A stretch of 9,563 nucleotides of DNA from Clostridia bacterium (GTDB lineage: Bacteria; Bacillota; Clostridia; Christensenellales; Aristaeellaceae): positions 1 through 9,563 of the forward strand of contig JAFUGB010000295.1 of NCBI GenBank assembly GCA_017469605.1. The letters run 5' to 3'. Each line of letters begins with the position of its first letter. Position 1 is the stretch's first letter. Made by a program: the position numbers and the translations under genes. Below are positions 1 to 7,004 of this stretch, one piece after another. The notes under the pieces are model-generated. The model ran no database searches, had not been told where the DNA came from, and saw nothing but the letters and a program-made list of their open reading frames with translations.

Positions 1-18
1 CAATATGACAGCCCCTTT
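1..18 (-). promoter_or_regulatory. Shine-Dalgarno and possible TTG start of a further minus-strand gene
   Basis: Just past the coaX stop codon the minus strand reads AAAGGGG (18-12), then 8 nt, then TTG (3-1). This is the spacing of a ribosome binding site and start codon, so the pantothenate unit probably continues to the left. The gene itself lies outside the window and cannot be identified. Confidence 0.3.
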
Positions 19-21
19 CTC

Positions 22-795
22 TCAGTTTTCAGCGTTCCTTTCATAAATCAAGCGCAAGCCCTTCAGCGTAAGCAAGCCATCAATATAATCAATGGCTTGC
101 GTCTGCTCGGCAATCATGCGGGCCATGCCCCCGGTGGCCACAACCACGGTATCATCGCGCTTCAGCTCCTGCTTCATGCGTTTGATCAGGTATTCCACCT
201 GACCAACAAAGCCATAAAGCATGCCGGACTGCAGGTTGGAAATCGTATTGCGGCCAATAACCGTTTCAGGCCATACCAGTTCAAAATTAGGCAGCTTGGA
301 GGTGCCATGAACCAGGGCTTCGCTGGCAATTTTGATTCCGGGGCAGATGCATCCTCCCACAAAATTGCCCTTCTCATTCACCACGCCAAAGGTAGTTGCC
401 GTGCCAAAGTCAATATAAATGCAGGGCGCGCCGTAATAGGCATGGGCCGCCACCGCGTTGCAGATGCGGTCGCTGCCCAATGCCTGGGGATTATCGTACT
501 GGATATTCAAGCCGGTCTTGATGCCGGGCATCACAAACAGGGGCGTGATCCCAAAATAATCGTTGCACATATGCTCAATGGTAAAATTTACCGTGGGAAC
601 AACGCTGGATATCATGATGCCGTTTACCTGGTTACGGCTGAGGCCGTCGGTATGAAACAGGCTGGTCACCAGGATGCCGTATTCATCGCTGGTATTGGTA
701 CGGTTGGTGGACAGGCGCCAATATTTGATCAGCTCTTTCCCATTGAAAAGACCCATTTTGATATTGGTATTGCCCACATCCATGGTGAATATCAT
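22..795 (-). CDS. coaX: Type III pantothenate kinase
   Basis: This cytoplasmic enzyme phosphorylates pantothenate with ATP, the first step of coenzyme A synthesis. The 257-residue length is normal for the family. The ASKHA-type motifs are present: DVGNTN (residues 6-11, first phosphate loop), GSDR (107-110, containing the conserved catalytic Asp), DFGTATT (129-135), GGCICPG (148-154) and TGG (221-223). The family does not use acetyl-CoA feedback and often needs a monovalent cation; that is family knowledge. The ATG at 795 follows AAGGAG by 7 nt, which favours it over the in-frame ATG four codons later. The gene begins 11 nt after the stop of the ECF substrate protein, whose TAA overlaps this ribosome binding site, so the two are almost certainly co-transcribed from the promoter at 1499-1527. 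Confidence 0.96.
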   Translation of the reverse strand: MIFTMDVGNTNIKMGLFNGKELIKYWRLSTNRTNTSDEYGILVTSLFHTDGLSRNQVNGIMISSVVPTVNFTIEHMCNDYFGITPLFVMPGIKTGLNIQYDNPQALGSDRICNAVAAHAYYGAPCIYIDFGTATTFGVVNEKGNFVGGCICPGIKIASEALVHGTSKLPNFELVWPETVIGRNTISNLQSGMLYGFVGQVEYLIKRMKQELKRDDTVVVATGGMARMIAEQTQAIDYIDGLLTLKGLRLIYERNAEN

Positions 796-806
796 GGCTT
801 ATCTCC

Positions 807-1412
807 TTAAATCAGATGTGATTTCTTCAAAGCCGTTCCCACGGCGCCGGTCACAACAGCGGCAACGATCATTTCCACCACGGCATTGATGCCCACGGAG
901 GCAATGATAAACGCCAGCACGCCGCGCCCAGCCATCAAATTTCGCATATATTCGGTATGCCCGAAGAGCAGAACGAGCAGCGTCATGAAGAAAAGGGTAT
1001 TAAAAAATGCCGCGGCAAAACCGGTCACAGTACAGCTTACCTGGGTTTTAACGCCCCTTCTGTCCAAAGCGCGAAACACAAGGGCTGCCAGGATGCCCAC
1101 CAGGACCCGGGAACAAAAGCGCTGGATGAACATGAGCACGGGGCTTACGCTGACCAAAGCAGCACCCATGGCGCTGAAACCAATCAGCCCAAAGCACTGC
1201 AAAAAGCTGATCAGGCCAAAGGCACCGCCGATGATGGCCCCGCCGGGCATCCCCATGGCGATGGCCGCAATGGCAACCGGGATCATGTTGAAGGTGATGG
1301 AAAGGCCGGCGGGCTGCGGGATATTGACCAATCCCAGCACCACCAGAATGGCTGCCAGCATGGCAAGCAGGGTAAGTTTCACAACTTTTCCGCGGCGATC
1401 ATTGATTTTCAT
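807..1412 (-). CDS. ECF transporter S component, probably for pantothenate (PanT-like)
   Basis: This is a 201-residue integral membrane protein with a short basic N terminus and about six hydrophobic segments (roughly 10-30, 38-57, 58-78, 82-118, 126-150 and 162-192). It resembles the ECF_trnsprt family of small substrate-binding (S) proteins, which use a shared EcfA-EcfA'-EcfT energizing module. Typical stretches are the FNMIPVAIAAIAMGMPGG segment (41-58) and the following GAIIGGAFGLISF. No ECF ATPase or EcfT gene is in the window, so it must rely on a module encoded elsewhere. Substrate assignment is inference: it is immediately upstream of coaX in one unit, which fits pantothenate uptake followed by phosphorylation. 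Riboflavin, folate or another vitamin cannot be excluded from the protein alone. The ATG at 1412 has GGAGGA just upstream. Confidence 0.85.
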   Translation of the reverse strand: MKINDRRGKVVKLTLLAMLAAILVVLGLVNIPQPAGLSITFNMIPVAIAAIAMGMPGGAIIGGAFGLISFLQCFGLIGFSAMGAALVSVSPVLMFIQRFCSRVLVGILAALVFRALDRRGVKTQVSCTVTGFAAAFFNTLFFMTLLVLLFGHTEYMRNLMAGRGVLAFIIASVGINAVVEMIVAAVVTGAVGTALKKSHLI

Positions 1413-1471
1413 TTTTCTCCTCCGTTCAGGTTCCGATGGATACCTGACTTTTTTGAAATAGATTCATTGTT

Positions 1472-1490
1472 CGATCCGTTTCCGGTATCG
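1472..1490 (-). other. GNRA-capped hairpin at the 5' end of the ECF-coaX mRNA
   Basis: The minus-strand transcript would fold CGAT-A-CCG / GAAA / CGG-ATCG: seven base pairs with one bulged A (1486) and a GAAA tetraloop. It begins within a few nucleotides of the transcription start predicted from the promoter at 1499-1527. A 5' hairpin may protect the mRNA from decay. It matches no riboswitch I know. About 60 nt of leader follow before the start codon, holding only a weak CAGGT/ACCTG pairing. Confidence 0.45.
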
Positions 1491-1498
1491 ACAGGGGC

Positions 1499-1527
1499 AT
1501 TATACCATCGATTGACTGTTCTGTCAA
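1499..1527 (-). promoter_or_regulatory. SigA-type promoter of the ECF-coaX unit
   Basis: On the minus strand there is a perfect -35 TTGACA (1527-1522), a 17-bp spacer and a perfect -10 TATAAT (1504-1499). The start of transcription should be near 1492, giving a leader of about 80 nt. The promoter lies in the 126-bp gap after rsmI. No strong terminator separates rsmI from it, so read-through from valS-rsmH-rsmI is possible. Confidence 0.9.
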
Positions 1528-1538
1528 AGAACGCCCTT

Positions 1539-2393
1539 CTAATCCTCCCCAAAAAGCCTTTTAAGCCGCAGCGAGGCCGCATAGACAGCGTTCTTCTTGT
1601 GACCGTCGTTGACTAACGCCTGGGAAGCTTCGCGCATGGTGGCGTTCCGGGAAAGCATCACATCCACCAGCTGCGCTTCCAAACTTACCTCGGCGGCGGG
1701 TTCCTCTTCACGCTTCGGCACCTGCCGGAAATCCATTACGATGCAGTATTCACCTTTTTCGGTTTTCTCGTTCAACCGCATTTTTTCATAAACTTCGCAT
1801 ACATTGCCGCGCAGCGTCAATTCATGCAGCTTTGTTAAGTCACAGCTGACGCTGACATAGGTTTGGGGCAAATTTTCGGCAACGGTCTGCATCAGGTCCA
1901 GTACCCGATAAGGCGACTCATGCACGATCGCCGCTTGCAAGCGATTGGCCGCATCGGTCAGTTTTTCGCGAAGCTCCTTTTTTTCTCGTGGAAGGAATCC
2001 CAAAAAGGTAAACTCTGGTACGTCAATTCCGGAAACAGACATGGCAGAAGCCATTGCCGTGGGTCCCGGAACGGCAACCACCGTGATTCCGGCCTCCGCA
2101 GCCAGACGCACCAAATGTGTGCCCGGATCGGAAATGGCCGGGGTGCCCGCGTCGGTCACCAGCGCTACATCAATGCGCTCTTCACACATCCGGCGCACGA
2201 TCTGCTCCGCTTTGCCAAATTCATTATGCCGGTGACAGCTGGTCAGCGGCGTATCAATCTGGAAATGCTGGGTCAGCTTCATGGTCATCCGCGTATCCTC
2301 GGCAGCGATCAAATGCACCTTTTTAAGCGTTTCCACAGCGCGCGGGCTCATATCCCCCAGATTTCCGATGGGTGTTGCGACTACATACAGCAT
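1539..2393 (-). CDS. rsmI: 16S rRNA (cytidine(1402)-2'-O)-methyltransferase
   Basis: This enzyme uses S-adenosylmethionine to 2'-O-methylate C1402 of 16S rRNA in the decoding centre. The 284-residue protein shows the tetrapyrrole-methylase fold. Its start LYVVATPIGNLGDM (2-15) is the family hallmark, followed by AAEDTR (30-35), LVTDAGTPAISDPG (78-91), VPGPTA (108-113), GFLP (132-135) and ESPYR (159-163). KGEYCIVMDF near residues 215-224 closes the catalytic domain, and a helical tail of about 55 residues ends the protein. AAGGAG precedes the ATG and overlaps the rsmH stop codon; the genes are 9 nt apart. The partner RsmH methylates N4 of the same base, so the operon brings together both enzymes needed for m4Cm1402. 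Confidence 0.97.
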   Translation of the reverse strand: MLYVVATPIGNLGDMSPRAVETLKKVHLIAAEDTRMTMKLTQHFQIDTPLTSCHRHNEFGKAEQIVRRMCEERIDVALVTDAGTPAISDPGTHLVRLAAEAGITVVAVPGPTAMASAMSVSGIDVPEFTFLGFLPREKKELREKLTDAANRLQAAIVHESPYRVLDLMQTVAENLPQTYVSVSCDLTKLHELTLRGNVCEVYEKMRLNEKTEKGEYCIVMDFRQVPKREEEPAAEVSLEAQLVDVMLSRNATMREASQALVNDGHKKNAVYAASLRLKRLFGED

Positions 2394-2402
2394 ATTGACT
2401 CC

Positions 2403-3332
2403 TTACAGCTTTTGCGCCACCCGCAGCGTTGCGCTGTGTGACCGGGAGTTAAAAGCCAGCTCTTCCTTCGCGGGATGAATGGCACCGCCGCCCATGACCT
2501 TGGCCACAGGCTTTTTGCCGCAGATACAGATGGGCGCCTGCGGCGGGCAAACGCAGGGATTCTGCATTCGACGGAACGCGTGCTTCACAATTCGGTCTTC
2601 AATGGAATGGAAAGTGATCACACACAGGCGCCCGCCCGGACGAATGCAATCCATCCAATCCTTCAAAGCCTGCTCCAAGGGCGCGATTTCATCATTCACC
2701 GCGATTCGCACGGCCTGGAAGGTGCGGCGGGCAGGATGACCGTCCTCCTTTCGGCGCACCGCCTTGGGAATAGCGGCGTCTACGCAGGCCACCAAATCCA
2801 TGGTGGAAACCAACGGCTGCTTGTTTCTGCGCTCCACAATCATCTTGGCGATCCTGGCCGCCCATTTTTCATCGCCGTAGTCATACAGTGCGTTGGTTAT
2901 TTCCTTTTCGGGCACACTGTTCAGCCAATCCGCCGCTGTCAAACCGGCAGAGCGGTCCATGCGCATATCCAGCGGCGCGTCCTCGTGATAGGAAAAGCCG
3001 CGTTCCGGCGTATCCAGCTGGTAAGAGGATACGCCCAGGTCCAAAAGACCGCCATCCAGCTTGGACGCTTCCGGGATCAGGGCCTTGATATCATGGAAAT
3101 TGCCATGGATGGCATGAAACGCGGGAAAGCCCTGCAGGCGGCTTACAGCCGCCCGCAAGGCGTCTTCATCCCGGTCAATTCCGTACAGCGTGCCGGTATC
3201 GCCAATTTTTTGCAGGATCCGCTCGCTGTGGCCGCCGCCGCCCAGCGTACCGTCGGCAAATATCCCGCCGGGCGACGGATTGAGCCATTCCAATACTTCC
3301 TTGAGAAGTACAGGTTCGTGCTTGAATTCCAT
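2403..3332 (-). CDS. rsmH: 16S rRNA (cytosine(1402)-N(4))-methyltransferase
   Basis: RsmH (MraW) transfers a methyl group from S-adenosylmethionine to N4 of C1402 in 16S rRNA. The 309-residue length is typical. Visible motifs are HEPVLL (5-10), DGTLGGGGHS (27-36, SAM loop), GIDRD (51-55), DLGVSS (98-103), RGFSY (111-115), DMRMD (122-126), TFQAVRIAVNDE (204-215) and FHSIEDRIVK (241-250). A CxC-x6-CxC cluster (C260, C262, C269, C271) and a terminal RSHSATLRVAQKL complete the family pattern. The start ATG overlaps the valS stop codon (TAATG) with only a weak ribosome binding site, which suggests translational coupling. In most bacteria this gene is in the division and cell-wall cluster with mraZ and ftsL; here it is not. 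Confidence 0.97.
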   Translation of the reverse strand: MEFKHEPVLLKEVLEWLNPSPGGIFADGTLGGGGHSERILQKIGDTGTLYGIDRDEDALRAAVSRLQGFPAFHAIHGNFHDIKALIPEASKLDGGLLDLGVSSYQLDTPERGFSYHEDAPLDMRMDRSAGLTAADWLNSVPEKEITNALYDYGDEKWAARIAKMIVERRNKQPLVSTMDLVACVDAAIPKAVRRKEDGHPARRTFQAVRIAVNDEIAPLEQALKDWMDCIRPGGRLCVITFHSIEDRIVKHAFRRMQNPCVCPPQAPICICGKKPVAKVMGGGAIHPAKEELAFNSRSHSATLRVAQKL

Positions 3333-6004
3333 TATTTTTTCAGATCCTCAATCCGCGCTTCCAGCGCCGTCAGCATTTTACGGTTGGCCTCCAGCTTCTC
3401 CCTTTCCTGGTTAACCAGCGCTTCAGGCGCTTTGTTCACAAAGCCGGGATTGCTCAGCTTGCCCTCAGCCCGGGTGATTTCCTTGTTCAGGTTATCCCGT
3501 TCCTTGTTCAGGCGGGCAATTTCCTTGTCAATATCCACCAGGTCTCCCAAGGGAATGAGAATTTCACCGGCGTTGGCCACAGCGCCGACAGTTTTTTCTT
3601 CAATGATTGCATCCTGCGCCAGCAAATCAAGTTCGGAAGCGTTTGCCATGCGTTTAAAGAACACCTCCGCCCCTTGAATCGCCTCGGCCCAGCCTTCAGC
3701 CGGCTTCACCATCAAGCGCGCTTTGTGTCCGGCCTGCACGTTCATCTCGGCGCGCAGGTTACGAACGGCGCGAATGATCTCCATAATGCCCTCCATGCGG
3801 GCTTCTTCCGCCGGGAATTCGGGAATATCCTCGGCCATAGGCCACGCGGACAGCATGCAGCTGGCGTCAGCGCAGCCGGGCAGGAACTTATAGACCGTTT
3901 CAGTCAGGAAGGGCATGAAGGGATGCAGCAGGCGCAGCAGGCCGCTGAGCACCTCGGTCAGCACCGCGCGAACGGTGGCCTTCCGAGCCGCGTCCTCGCC
4001 CAGCAAGCCGCCCTTGGCCAGCTCAATATACCAGTCGCAGAATTCACTCCAGGCAAAGTCATAAATCTTCTGGGCCGCCATGCCGAATTCACATTCATCA
4101 AAATGACGGGTAACATCGGCCGCGCACGCATGATAGCGGGTCAGGATCCATTGGTCGGCCAGCTCCAGCTGTTTGCCCTCCAGCGTTTCCTGTCCTTCCA
4201 GGTTCATCAGCACGAAACGGCTGGCGTTCCAGACCTTGTTGGCAAAGTTCCGGGCTGATTCCAGCTTGCCGGTGGAATAGCGCGTATCATTGCCGGGACT
4301 GATGCCCATGCACAGAGAGAAGCGCAGCGCGTCGGCGCCGTATTGGTCAATTACCTCCAGCGGATCAATGCCGTTGCCCAGGGATTTGCTCATCTTTCTG
4401 CCCTGTTCATCGCGCACCAGGCCATGGATCAGCACAGTATCAAAGGGCGTTTTTCCCATGTTCTCAATGCCGCTGAAGATCATGCGGGCGACCCAGAAGA
4501 AAATGATATCGTAGCCGGTCACCAGCGTACTGGTGGGATAGAAATACTTCAGGTCCTCTGTATTATCCGGCCAGCCCAGGGTGGAGAAGGGCCAAAGCGC
4601 GGAGGAGAACCAGGTATCCAGCACATCTTCATCCTGTGTTAGATGCTTTCCGCCGCACTTGGGGCAAACGCTGGGATCCTCCCGGGATACGATGGTTTCG
4701 CCGCAGTCTTCGCAATACCAGGCGGGAATGCGGTGTCCCCACCACAGGTGCCGGCTGATACACCAGTCGCGGATATTCTCCATCCAGTTGAAATAAATTT
4801 TGCTGAAACGGTCGGGAACAAACCTGGTTTCACCGTTGCGCACGGCCTCAATGGCAGGCTTGGCCAGGGGCTCCATCCGCACGAACCACTGCTTGCTGAG
4901 CATAGGCTCTACCACAGTATGGCAGCGATAGCAGGTGCCCACTTCATGCTTGAGGGGCTCGATGGACTTGAGCAAGCCAAGGTCGGTCAGATCGGCCACA
5001 ATGGCCTTGCGCGCTTCCATGGTGGTCATACCGGCATACTTGCCGCAATCCAGCACGTTTTCTTCGGTTTCGGCTTCGGTTTTTCCCGTCATGTGACCGT
5101 CGAAGGTGAATACCCGCACCTGGGGCAGGTGATGGCGCTGCCCCACCTCAAAGTCATTGGGATCGTGGGCCGGGGTGATCTTCACAACGCCCGTTCCCTT
5201 TTCCATGTCGGCATGCTCATCGCACACAATGGGGATCTCTTTATTGATCAGGGGAAGGATCACATTGCAGCCATGCAGATGCGCATAGCGCGGGTCGGCG
5301 GCGTTGATCGCCACGGCGGTATCGCCCAGCATGGTTTCAGGACGGGTGGTGGCCAGCTCCAGCATTTCCCCCGTTTCCTTCACGGGATAAAGCAGGTGCC
5401 AGAAATTGCCCTCCTTCTCCTCATATTCCACTTCCGCGTCAGAAAGGGATGTATTGCAGCAGGGACACCAATTAACCAGGCGGTTACCCCGATAAATAAT
5501 ATCCTTTTCATACAGGCGCACAAACACCTCGCGCACGGCTTTGGAGCAGCCCTCATCCATGGTAAAGCGCTCACGGCTCCAATCGCAGCTGGAACCCATG
5601 CGGCGCAGCTGGCGGCTGATGCGCCCGCCGTACTCAGCCTTCCAGGCCCAGGCGTGCTTGAGGAATTCCTCGCGGCCGATATCGGCCTTTTTGATGCCAT
5701 CCTTCGCCAGCTTCTCCACCACCTTCACTTCGGTGGCGATGGAAGCATGGTCCGTGCCGGGAAGCCACAGCGTGGGATCACCCTTCATGCGATGGTACCG
5801 GGTCAGCGCATCCTGCAGCGTGCAGTCCATGGCATGGCCCATATGCAGCTGGCCGGTGATATTGGGCGGCGGCATCACAATGGTAAAGGGCTTCTTGCCT
5901 GCCACGCGATGGGCTTTAAAGGCGCCGCTCTCCTCCCATCGCTGATAGGTTTCCGCCTCGATGGATTGGGGATTATACTGTTTTTCCATATTAAATTCGC
6001 TCAT
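3332..6004 (-). CDS. valS: Valyl-tRNA synthetase
   Basis: ValS is a cytoplasmic class I synthetase that charges tRNA-Val and edits misactivated threonine. The 890 residues show the PPPNITGQLHMGH signature (45-57, HIGH variant HMGH at 54-57), a complete CP1 editing domain with TTRPETMLGDTAV (219-231), a four-cysteine site (C431, C434, C447, C450), DEDVLDTWFSSALWPFSTLG (458-477), KMSKS (537-541), an anticodon-binding domain, and the C-terminal coiled coil from about residue 820 that is typical of ValS. The ATG at 6004 has AAGGAG 9 nt upstream; the next in-frame ATG, five codons on, lacks this. It is the first gene of valS-rsmH-rsmI and is preceded by a valine-type T-box leader, so expression should rise when uncharged tRNA-Val accumulates. 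Confidence 0.98.
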   Translation of the reverse strand: MSEFNMEKQYNPQSIEAETYQRWEESGAFKAHRVAGKKPFTIVMPPPNITGQLHMGHAMDCTLQDALTRYHRMKGDPTLWLPGTDHASIATEVKVVEKLAKDGIKKADIGREEFLKHAWAWKAEYGGRISRQLRRMGSSCDWSRERFTMDEGCSKAVREVFVRLYEKDIIYRGNRLVNWCPCCNTSLSDAEVEYEEKEGNFWHLLYPVKETGEMLELATTRPETMLGDTAVAINAADPRYAHLHGCNVILPLINKEIPIVCDEHADMEKGTGVVKITPAHDPNDFEVGQRHHLPQVRVFTFDGHMTGKTEAETEENVLDCGKYAGMTTMEARKAIVADLTDLGLLKSIEPLKHEVGTCYRCHTVVEPMLSKQWFVRMEPLAKPAIEAVRNGETRFVPDRFSKIYFNWMENIRDWCISRHLWWGHRIPAWYCEDCGETIVSREDPSVCPKCGGKHLTQDEDVLDTWFSSALWPFSTLGWPDNTEDLKYFYPTSTLVTGYDIIFFWVARMIFSGIENMGKTPFDTVLIHGLVRDEQGRKMSKSLGNGIDPLEVIDQYGADALRFSLCMGISPGNDTRYSTGKLESARNFANKVWNASRFVLMNLEGQETLEGKQLELADQWILTRYHACAADVTRHFDECEFGMAAQKIYDFAWSEFCDWYIELAKGGLLGEDAARKATVRAVLTEVLSGLLRLLHPFMPFLTETVYKFLPGCADASCMLSAWPMAEDIPEFPAEEARMEGIMEIIRAVRNLRAEMNVQAGHKARLMVKPAEGWAEAIQGAEVFFKRMANASELDLLAQDAIIEEKTVGAVANAGEILIPLGDLVDIDKEIARLNKERDNLNKEITRAEGKLSNPGFVNKAPEALVNQEREKLEANRKMLTALEARIEDLKK

Positions 6005-6024
6005 TCCGTGTTGCTCCTTCCGCG

Positions 6025-6254
6025 TTATTAAAAAGCCGCCCTGTCCATGCGCATGGACGGAGCGACCGTGGTACCACCTTGCTTCGCGGCAAAGAAAATT
6101 GCCGCCTTATAAGCGCTGTAACGCGCGCCGAACGGACAGACTACTTCATTTCATCCATCGCCCTCAAAAGCGACCTTCCGCCGCCGGTCCCAAGGCAGTC
6201 TTACAGCCAATGACAGCCCTCTCTGATGGGTTTTGCGGCGTACTCCTCTTTATC
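6025..6254 (-). promoter_or_regulatory. T-box leader (tRNA-Val sensing) upstream of valS
   Basis: The minus strand shows the main parts of a T-box riboswitch: the 5' consensus GATAAAGAGGAGTA (6254-6241), the AGAGA element and apical stem I arm GGCTGTC/GACTGCC between about 6222 and 6194, a likely GTC specifier codon (6174-6172) followed by a purine, a hairpin with arms 6105-6099 and 6092-6086, and the T-box sequence AAGGTGGTACCACGG (6080-6066). TGGT in that box is complementary to an ACCA tRNA 3' end, which fits tRNA-Val. GTC is a valine codon. Uncharged tRNA-Val should stabilize the antiterminator and let transcription enter valS. Stem I boundaries and the specifier were assigned by eye; the T-box itself is very clear. 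Confidence 0.93.
6030..6066 (-). terminator. Intrinsic terminator of the valS T-box
   Basis: The minus-strand RNA folds GTCGCTC (6066-6060) onto GGGCGGC (6041-6035), continued by a perfect 16-nt palindrome GTCCATGC/GCATGGAC (6058-6043), and ends in TTTTT (6034-6030). Its 5' arm uses the last base of the T-box motif and the bases just after it, so it should be mutually exclusive with the antiterminator. In the folded state the palindrome leaves little or no loop, so the top few pairs are probably open. Confidence 0.9.
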
Positions 6255-6277
6255 ACAGGGAAAAGACGATATGCAGC

Positions 6278-6463
6278 TTACTTCTCTTCATCGTGCACAA
6301 CGACCTGAACGCCGTTGTAATAACCGCAATTCTTGCACACACGATGCGCCAGCATCTTCTTGTGGCACTGAGGGCAGGTAACGATCGCGGGCAGGGAAAG
6401 CTTCCAATTTGCGCGGCGGCTGCGTTTGCGGGCTTTAGAAATTTTTCCTTTGGGAAGAGCCAT
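6278..6463 (-). CDS. rpmF: 50S ribosomal protein L32
   Basis: L32 is a small protein of the large ribosomal subunit. The 61 residues begin MALPKGKISKARKRSRRANW, a strongly basic RNA-binding tail seen across the family, followed by an intact zinc ribbon with C30, C33, C43 and C46, so this is the zinc-binding (C+) form. The ATG lies 2 nt after the yceD stop, and its AGGAGG ribosome binding site is embedded in the last codons of yceD, so the two are translated from one mRNA. No clear terminator separates it from the T-box leader downstream. Confidence 0.97.
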   Translation of the reverse strand: MALPKGKISKARKRSRRANWKLSLPAIVTCPQCHKKMLAHRVCKNCGYYNGVQVVVHDEEK

Positions 6464-6465
6464 GT

Positions 6466-6975
6466 TTATACCTCCTGATCATTCTGATCGTTTTTTAGCA
6501 GATCTTGCAGTACAGAAAACGGATTGTTTTTTTGCGAAACGGCGTACTGAGGCGCCATCTGCTTGTATCCCTCGCAATCGGGTTTGCAAAGGATACGGAT
6601 AGGCAGCTCCAGCAGCGCCAAGGTGAGCGCCAGATGCTCAAGCTCCACCTTGGAGCCCGAAAACACCCATCGGTCAGGATCGTCTTCCGGGTTTTCCCAT
6701 CCGCGATCCATCCGGGTGAATACCTCCCGAAAGGGAACCTTCAGGCTGACCTGCGCTGGTCCAAGGCAATTACAGCAGCGGGAGTGGGCCGTGGCTGTCA
6801 ATACTCCTTCCAGCGTAAGATCGTTGCCCGACATGGAAAAGCGGCCTTCGAGGAGCACCGGCTCATCAAACGTCACCTGCTCGCCGCTGATATCCTGCGG
6901 CGCAATCCGCTCGTGATGCTCAAAAGGGAAAACCTCACCCGGGTTACGCAGCGCGCGTGACACATCCAGCAGCAA
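6466..6975 (-). CDS. DUF177 (YceD) family protein upstream of rpmF
   Basis: This protein belongs to the YceD/DUF177 family, nearly always encoded before rpmF and linked to 23S rRNA and large-subunit maturation in other organisms. From the TTG start the 169 residues open MLLDVSRALRNPGEVFPFE, the usual family start. A central CCNC (67-70) is followed by C130 and C134. The second cysteine motif appears decayed: after CKPDCEG comes YKQMAPQY where relatives usually have a CPxCG knuckle. The start is a choice: an ATG at 6981 lies only 1 nt after GGAGG, whereas TTG at 6975 is 7 nt from it and matches the family's usual N terminus. It is the first gene of the promoter at 7005-7033. Confidence 0.92.
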   Translation of the reverse strand: MLLDVSRALRNPGEVFPFEHHERIAPQDISGEQVTFDEPVLLEGRFSMSGNDLTLEGVLTATAHSRCCNCLGPAQVSLKVPFREVFTRMDRGWENPEDDPDRWVFSGSKVELEHLALTLALLELPIRILCKPDCEGYKQMAPQYAVSQKNNPFSVLQDLLKNDQNDQEV

Positions 6976-7004
6976 GCTCATCCCTCCAATCGCGAACAGC
7001 CATT

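Noticed and set aside
1413..1498. Known vitamin riboswitch (FMN, TPP, cobalamin or THF) in the ECF leader
   Set aside because: The leader is too short and shows none of the conserved core sequences of those classes.
97..1616. Plus-strand open frames opposite coaX and the ECF gene
   Set aside because: Both minus-strand genes show family motifs, correct ribosome binding sites and a perfect promoter; the plus-strand products resemble nothing.
2475..3677. Plus-strand open frame of 400 codons
   Set aside because: Antisense to rsmH and the end of valS, with no ribosome binding site, promoter or recognisable domain.
4643..6031. Long plus-strand open frame of 462 codons
   Set aside because: It lies antisense to valS, whose motifs are intact from end to end. 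The plus-strand frame has low-complexity His/Gly/Ala-rich content typical of a mirror frame in GC-rich sequence.
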